NCBI GenBank assembly: GCA_001414485.1
Contig: LLEY01000039.1
Coordinates: 124,001 to 188,000, forward strand
Reading direction: 5' to 3'
Source of the DNA: Calycina herbarum
Lineage: Eukaryota > Ascomycota > Leotiomycetes > Helotiales > Pezizellaceae
DNA: 64,000 bases
A program made the position numbers and the translations under genes. A model generated the notes under the pieces. That model saw only the letters and a program-made list of their open reading frames with translations. It was not told the origin of the DNA and searched no databases. This document shows positions 58,257-64,000 of this stretch, piece by piece; within the stretch, counting starts at the first letter, position 1; every line of letters starts with the position of its first letter.

Positions 58257-60036
58257 GGTTGTGGAGAGGGTTGGAGTAATTCGAGAACTGGGAAGAGCAA
58301 AACAGAAAAACCAAACCCGTCAATTGACGGGACATGGATATGTAGAATATATCAACAACGACTGAGCTCAGCCGAGTCTCAGCAGTGCTGATAATTCCAC
58401 ATCTCGCCAAGATGCGACTTGGAAGCAAATCTCGATATTGTAGGCTTCACGACCAAATCTCACCTCCCCGCCTTTCCCCCTCGTTTCCTGCCAAGGCGAA
58501 ACATTAATCCACGGTTGCTGATAAAATGCACCGGAGAAACCAGCCAAATTAGGAACAATTTGCCCCGAAAGCTCACACTTGTGACTTCTTTTTACCGGAG
58601 AGAAAGCACATGTGGAGATATATCCTCGACTGGGATTGTAGCTTCGGTACCGACTGGCAGCTTCCCCTCTCGTAGTCGTTGTGGATAGGCATCCGACACT
58701 TGCCCAACTTTGACCTTGTTAAACATCGTTGCCACTGGAGGAGAATGGGTTGGGAATTATCCTCGAATGAAAATGAAGACGGCCCTGACATGATGGGATG
58801 AATGGCACATGTGGAGCTGGGGAAGTTGGGGAGATCTTCCGTGGATAGAAATGAAAAAAGAGGAGGACAGGAGGATTTTCAAATTGCGCCCGGTAACCTG
58901 AGCGCCAAGATTTTGAACCACCTGTATCAGATGACTTATCACGTGAATATGTCTACCTGGCTGTTTGAATCTGAAAACCTCTGCTTGAACTTTTTGGTTT
59001 GTCCACGGAAGACAAATTTTTAGGCTAGAAAAGAATATTCCTGTCAAAAGGGAATGTTGTATTATACGGGCAAGTGAATAAAAGGGTTCTAAGCGAGCCC
59101 CTGTCTAAATATGGCTCGATCCCAGCCAATCAGGTAAATAAACTTCGGCAATTGCAACAGCTATGTGATTAAACATTTCCTTGAATCAGTATATCAAGAC
59201 TCTGACATTTTATCTTTTTCCTCTATGTTGTTACTAGCTACTCTCTCGAAAAGACATTGATAGAGAAGAAAAGTTTGGCTCATTCGCTAATCACTTTAGG
59301 TTAACTGGTGAATTGAAGAGTCTGAAGATAAGTATGGCATATTACCCATGGTAATCTTGGAGCCTCGCTGCCTCTCCCTTTTTTAAAACAACCTGTGTAG
59401 CTAGTTTTGTCACTTAAGCTACGCAGGTTTATTAGCACTAATACAGCACTCTGGGGAAAGTTAAAAACCCTGTGGGAAACTCTTCCTCTAAAGTAATTAG
59501 TAAGTTATCTAATTACGGTTAATCAAAAGTCTTCAGAACAGAAGAGACGTTGAGACCGTTGCTGGTATAATGCAATACCTGTTTCTGTTTCTGGATGAAC
59601 ATATGATTTGTGATGAGAAATAGCTACAAACTCGATCATCTATAGATTATTCCAAAGCCGATTATAGATAGTCTCTCTTTCAAGCTTTGTGATAAGAACT
59701 TAGTAGCATGCTTCTACCGTTATCTCTCAAATGCTTGAGTTGAGGTAGATTGACAAATGAAACCCCCCTTCGCTTCACCTTACCCAATTGCCAGCAACAT
59801 ATAAAAGCTGAAATCTTGACAGTTGAGGTGACTCAAAGGAAAGATTCACCAACTCAGTTCGGAGGGCCTTTGGCCGACTAGTTATCCCGATTTATTATCG
59901 TAACTTTGAACTATTTAACCCCAGTATGACGAAGGCTCTCTTAAAACCTCAACGCTATCTTCAGCTTCAAACTAGAAGACATCTTCCATCCACCAATACT
60001 CCACCCCAAACAGCTCTTCCAACCTGAAGTTAGACA
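58257..60036. other. intergenic, nothing recognised
   Basis: 1.78 kb; the left part should hold the GH79 promoter. A small inverted word pair (GTAGCTAGTTTTGTCACTTAAGCTACGCAGG) occurs near 59395-59430. No gene supported. The 3' end, from 59800, is C/A-rich as in a leader for the next gene. Confidence 0.4.
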
Positions 60037-60608
60037 ATGGGAGACTACCAACCCTTCAATACCACATACCGCTCAACTGAGGTCAGTCCAACTAATCAGC
60101 TTCCAACAATAAGCAAGTGTAACTAACTCCTCACTTTTAGTCCCAACATACAACCCAATGCCAAGCGTACACACCTTACGGCCCAACACAAATATTGTAC
60201 CACCCAATTCCTGGCCCCGCATATGATCAAGCAATGCAACAACAAAAGTCTATCTACGCTGTAAGTCAAATTTAAGAACTTTCCCAGAAGTAAATCTAAT
60301 TCCAATTTCAGCGAGAACCAGCACAAGCACCTCTCTACAGATTTTTGCCGACAACAGCCGACACCGATACCGCTCCCCCACCGTACTCGACCGAGTCCAC
60401 TGCACTTGACAGAAACCTAAGAGAGTTGACACGCAAAGAACCCAGCAAAACCACCATTGAAGAAGTTCCCTCGGTCCAAGTCGAACGAAAGCGATGGTAT
60501 CATTACAAGCTGAAGACTTACCTTTTGGCATTCCTCGCACTGGTCATGAGCGCTGGCATTGGTGTTGCAATTTATGAGACACTCTTCCGGGTACTTCTCT
60601 CTGTTTGA
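60037..60608 (+). CDS. PPxY-containing C-terminal single-pass membrane protein, copy 1
   Basis: Exons 60037-60081, 60141-60260 and 60312-60608 give 153 residues; all introns are phase 0. The N-terminal half is rich in Gln, Tyr and Pro (YTPYGPTQ, YHPIPGPAY). Exon 3 begins with REPAQAPLYRFLP and holds the PY motif APPPYSTE. A basic, aromatic stretch (VERKRWYHYKLK) precedes the membrane helix at about residues 124-150 (YLLAFLALVMSAGIGVAIYE), after which only a few residues remain. Tail-anchored layout, with the motif facing the cytosol. PPxY motifs are known ligands of WW domains such as those of Rsp5/Nedd4 ubiquitin ligases; that role here is inference. Confidence 0.75.
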
Positions 60609-61559
60609 TCAAATCGGCACGGAAATGGATTGGGGTGGGTTGGGTGAATATTTTGGAGTACGCGACATAAGTTCCGGGTTGAACGTGGGTGGTTTTGACA
60701 TTGCTAGATGGTAGTGCGATGATTTGAAATTTTGGGTTGGGACATTCCTGTGAAAGGAAATGGGGATACATCACTTGCAGTAGACACACCCCTCGTAGAT
60801 ATTACAAACTAGAGACAGAAAAAGCTCTCAATACACAAGAACCACATGCATTTTCAAATTCACGTCAATAGCCAAGCCAAAACTCACTTGATACAAATCT
60901 GGACCAACCTTGTGAGGGGTTTCAAAATACGCCTCATCGAATCATTTCACTCCATTCCCAAAGAGATCTTCAAACGTGGAGAAATGAGAACAAGTGAGAC
61001 ACACCAATGCTTAGTTTTGATCTTCGCATGGGTCCGAGGATACATTTTGGCCCCCAAAAGCAAAAATTATCGCGAAAATCAATTCAAATGCTTCGATAAA
61101 ACGGAAAAATATGCCTCTCCATAAGCCTTCCCATATCATACCACTGCACAAGAAGAACCCAACCAACCCAGAGCCTCAAATACCCGCGATACTGCGATGA
61201 GACGTGTTCGTGGCTATGAAGGGGGTCTACTGTTGGTTATGGGTTTCATCACCGCTGCGGAAAGAGGCACAGTAACACCCCATCACGAACACTACGTACA
61301 AAAGACAAATAACTAGACTTCGCCTGCCGCTATCAGCCTCTTGATTTGCTTTCTCGGTTCTTCTTCTTTCACCACGAATGCATTGTTGTTGGTTTTCCTC
61401 GAGTTGGGTTTTAGTCAATATTGTCAAAGTATTTTTTTTTGTTACATCAACTTATCGGCTTGACATCAGAACACAACCAACCAAACGAATAAAGACGAGG
61501 GGGCTTGAAGAAAGAGGGAGACTTGGCGACAAAATAAACGACTTAGCAAGAGAAACATC
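60609..61559. other. spacer between PPxY copies 1 and 2
   Basis: Likely the 3' UTR of copy 1 and the promoter of copy 2. Frames here show no family resemblance. Confidence 0.4.
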
Positions 61560-62107
61560 ATGGCAGGTCTTCGGGGTCCAGCAGTAGATTTAGAGCTTGG
61601 GAATACACTAGAACGACCGTGTCCAGCAGCCATCAGAGGTTCCGGATACACCAGTGTGCAAGCAGAAGATCCCGATAGACACATAACTCCCGTAAGTTTC
61701 TCTTCATCAAGTCACACCTGTGAAAATACTTACAAAAACACCAGCTCAACACATCAAGCGACGTTCCACCACCCTCCTACCAATCAGGCCGCCCCTCATC
61801 GAGAGACCGCGATGCAAATGCGCCGCAAGTGTACAACCCACCTCAAACATCACAATTTATTCCACCTGTCACAAAACACTACAACGCGCAACCACCAGTT
61901 TATCGAGATCCCTTTCTGAACCCCGCCACCGTTAAACCCAACAACAGATATATTGGATATACGAATAACGACTACGGTACGAGTTCAAGTGGAGGAGGCC
62001 AGCAGAGGAAGAATACCGAATGTCGTAATATCCTCATCGGAATTGCGTGTGTCCATATTATCATTGCGATCATTGTTATAATTGTAAGAGTCAACAACAA
62101 CAGGTGA
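61560..62107 (+). CDS. PPxY-containing C-terminal single-pass membrane protein, copy 2
   Basis: Exons 61560-61691 and 61745-62107 give 164 residues; the 53-bp intron is phase 0. The first exon starts MAGLRGPAVDLELG. Exon 2 opens with LNTSSDVPPPSYQSG, so the intron sits just before the PY motif (PPSY), as in copies 1 and 3. A Pro/Tyr/Gln/Asn-rich stretch has a second near-PY (QPPVYRDP), then a basic patch (GQQRKNTECRN) and a membrane helix ILIGIACVHIIIAIIVIIV, ending RVNNNR. Cytosolic N-terminus and tail-anchored topology expected. Confidence 0.75.
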
Positions 62108-62824
62108 CCACAGAGCAATTATGAAAGCGCGCTAGGGAGAATGGCACTTTTTAGTTTGGGATGGTGGCGCTGAGAAGGATTTTTGAAGGACGGAGAGCAA
62201 TGTATGGGGAAATGCTCGTGAAGTTACACAGCAGCGTTTCAACGGACAGCCACAATTGTAGGCCCAATGCGATACCCAATAACATGCAAATACAAACAAA
62301 CAACGAAAAAGCCTTGCTTCATTTCAATCTAGTGATGCGGCCTCCAATCATTTGACCTGAAGACTACTACACAGCCACTCACGCGATACATTCTCAATTC
62401 CCCAACCCCTGGCAACTCACATCAGATCGGCATTAAGCGATGCCGCAGTAAGGCCCAACCAAATTGGAGCCTTCCTTCCATGGGGCTTCGGAAGGATGGG
62501 GGCCATTCCTCCAACAACGCTTCACATAAAACATGGCATGGCCACCCAACTGCGGCTAGGTAGTGCTATTGTGTGTGCCGTAAGAAGGATGTAAATGACG
62601 ATATAACAAGATGATCTGCACCTCCTTCGGGGAGTTTTCTTCTTTGTACAACAATAAATCCAACGAAACAAACAAACTCTTCAACAAACCACTTGATCTA
62701 CCGCAAGTTCTATTCGACTTGAAGTAAAACAATAAACTCGATCAACACAATCTTCGATCGACTACTATTTAGGATTGTCCTCGTGCCATAAAATAGACGC
62801 CCTCGTCTCCAGTCAAACTTAGCA
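62108..62824. other. spacer between PPxY copies 2 and 3
   Basis: No gene supported; the last 200 bp should include the promoter and leader of copy 3. Confidence 0.4.
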
Positions 62825-63276
62825 ATGGCGGACGCAGACACGCACCAACAGGTCTTCGCACCTCCCCCAGCAGCAAAATTATCAAACAATGACAGAAGTA
62901 CACCCATGGTAAGCTTCACCTCTCCAAAACTAGAATAACACGAAACTAACAAAACTAGCTCCCTCTCTACAACACACCCCACACGGAAGCCGCACCACCG
63001 CCCCCATACATGCCACCGTCAGGATCCGGATTCCAACCTTTACCAGCACCATACAAACAGAACGGACCAGCAATGGTACAGATACGACAAAGACAAAACC
63101 GACGGGGGGCATACATCTGCATCGGCGTCGGTGTAATCGTCCTTCTCATCATCCCCTCGATAATATTCAGTATCGTCGTCACGCAAGTGAATAAGAATTC
63201 TGATTTCAGCCAGAGACACGGTTGTTCATCGAAGTATTCTACTTCCATGGATGGTTTCTCGACTTGTGATGATTAG
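62825..63276 (+). CDS. PPxY-containing C-terminal single-pass membrane protein, copy 3
   Basis: Exons 62825-62908 and 62959-63276 give 133 residues; the 50-bp intron is phase 0. Exon 1 starts MADADTHQQVFAPPPAAK. Exon 2 begins LPLYNTPHTEAAPPPPYMPP, aligning with APLYRF...APPPYSTE of copy 1. A basic patch (RQRQNRRGAY) precedes the membrane helix ICIGVGVIVLLIIPSIIFSIVV, followed by a 30-residue tail with two Cys (GCSS, FSTCDD) longer than in the other copies. Same inferred topology and PY-motif role as its neighbours. Confidence 0.75.
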
Positions 63277-64000
63277 GAAATGGTACTTGTATTTGTTAGA
63301 CGGGATTTGGGAGGTGCGTTTTGGATATGGCCTATTTTTGGAAGTTACGGCCAACACTTGTAGGGGCTTGGGTTTTGGGGTGAATATAGGTATTAGGCAT
63401 TTTTAAGCGTGGAGTTTGAAGGAGTTACCCTTTTTTGGCTTGCTGGATTGTACAAATAATCAATTTAGACGGGGAACAGCCAGACTGGCATGTGATGTAT
63501 ATACACTCGGTTCAAATTGAGGGACCGACGAAAGAAATGAACAAATCATTCATCGTAATTATTTGACTCCTATAGTGATTGTGAAGTGCCTTCAACACGA
63601 TAGTGAACATAAGGGACAGTTCACTGCATGGACTTTGCAAGCTGAAGGACAGAGAATATTCAGCTGCGGCTCCAATCTAACTCACACCCTTCTACTCTGT
63701 ATTTGGAGGTCTCAAATTTGGTGTGGAAGACGAGAGCATTTAAATAGCATCAATATCGCCGTCGACAATGTGAAGGCTCGGACATGATAACAAACAACAT
63801 CAATATCGCCTTCTAAATTGTATACAAACCTGGAGCCGAAAGCCACCAACATTCTCTTTTACAGCGTATACAGATTTCGAAGTTGGAGCCGACCGCAAAA
63901 TCGCCTCAAACTGTACATATTGATCTCAAGATTGGAGTCGAACGCCATAGCCTCCAAACCACACCAATATCGCCTTGTACGTAAAATTGGTTGAAGGCGA
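63277..64000. other. intergenic with degenerate repeats
   Basis: No gene supported. The last 200 bp carry the repeat listed separately. Confidence 0.4.
63745..63995. repeat. degenerate repeat with about 50-bp spacing
   Basis: GGAGCCGA/GGAGTCGA words recur at 63832, 63885 and 63934, each preceded by a TGTATACA/CGTATACA/TGTACATA-like word, and ATCAATATCGCC/ACCAATATCGCC recurs at both ends. Probably part of a longer minisatellite continuing beyond the window. Confidence 0.5.

Overview
The window looks like nuclear DNA of a filamentous ascomycete (Pezizomycotina; a helotialean or other leotiomycete is my guess from gene resemblance only). Genes carry short 50-110 bp introns with GTRNGT donors and CTRAY-like branch sites, occur on both strands without operons, and include fungus-restricted families: PTH11-like/rhodopsin-fold membrane protein, HsbA-type cell-surface protein, 2EXR-domain protein, DUF4246 protein, F-box protein, FRE-type ferric reductase. 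An AT-rich block without any ORF of about 60 codons or more shows the C-to-T/G-to-A signature of repeat-induced point mutation (RIP), which is specific to such fungi.

Layout. 1-12 kb: cut-off gene end, a frameshifted sirtuin, a decayed ferric reductase, an F-box protein, a secreted protein of unknown function that ends in a CAAX-like box, and two small hypothetical genes. 12.8-18.3 kb: housekeeping block (Tum1-type sulfurtransferase, APC11 RING subunit, ER FKBP with HNEL tail, a Ser-rich small protein). 18.3-23.3 kb: about 5 kb with no gene I can support, rich in minisatellites. 23.3-30 kb: surface and secreted proteins (HsbA-like, a Ser/Thr/Lys-rich type I membrane protein, a 7-TM rhodopsin-domain protein, a secreted alpha/beta hydrolase) with a RIPped inverted-repeat element between them. 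30.8-39.8 kb: a 7283-bp Ty3/gypsy LTR retrotransposon, minus strand, heavily RIPped, flanked by a perfect CCTGG target duplication and sitting inside the 3' coding end of an aminoglycoside-phosphotransferase-like gene whose last 20 codons (with the stop) survive on the far side. 40-54 kb: small hypothetical genes, a second APH-fold gene, a zinc-ribbon-like gene, a C2H2-2EXR gene with a one-base deletion, DUF4246, a SAM methyltransferase and a 333-aa hypothetical. 54-58.3 kb: GH43 (with C-terminal CBM35-like module) and GH79 genes side by side on the same strand, a plausible pair for stripping plant arabinogalactan. 60-63.3 kb: three tandem, same-strand small genes, each with a PPxY motif, a basic patch and one C-terminal membrane helix.

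Two themes stand out. First, several otherwise well-conserved genes carry a single-base frameshift, so either the assembly has residual indels or this is a decaying accessory region. Second, the PPxY-TM gene triplet and the accessory antisense ORF inside the retrotransposon are the best candidates here for undescribed biology. Splice models were built by eye from reading-frame continuity and consensus sites.
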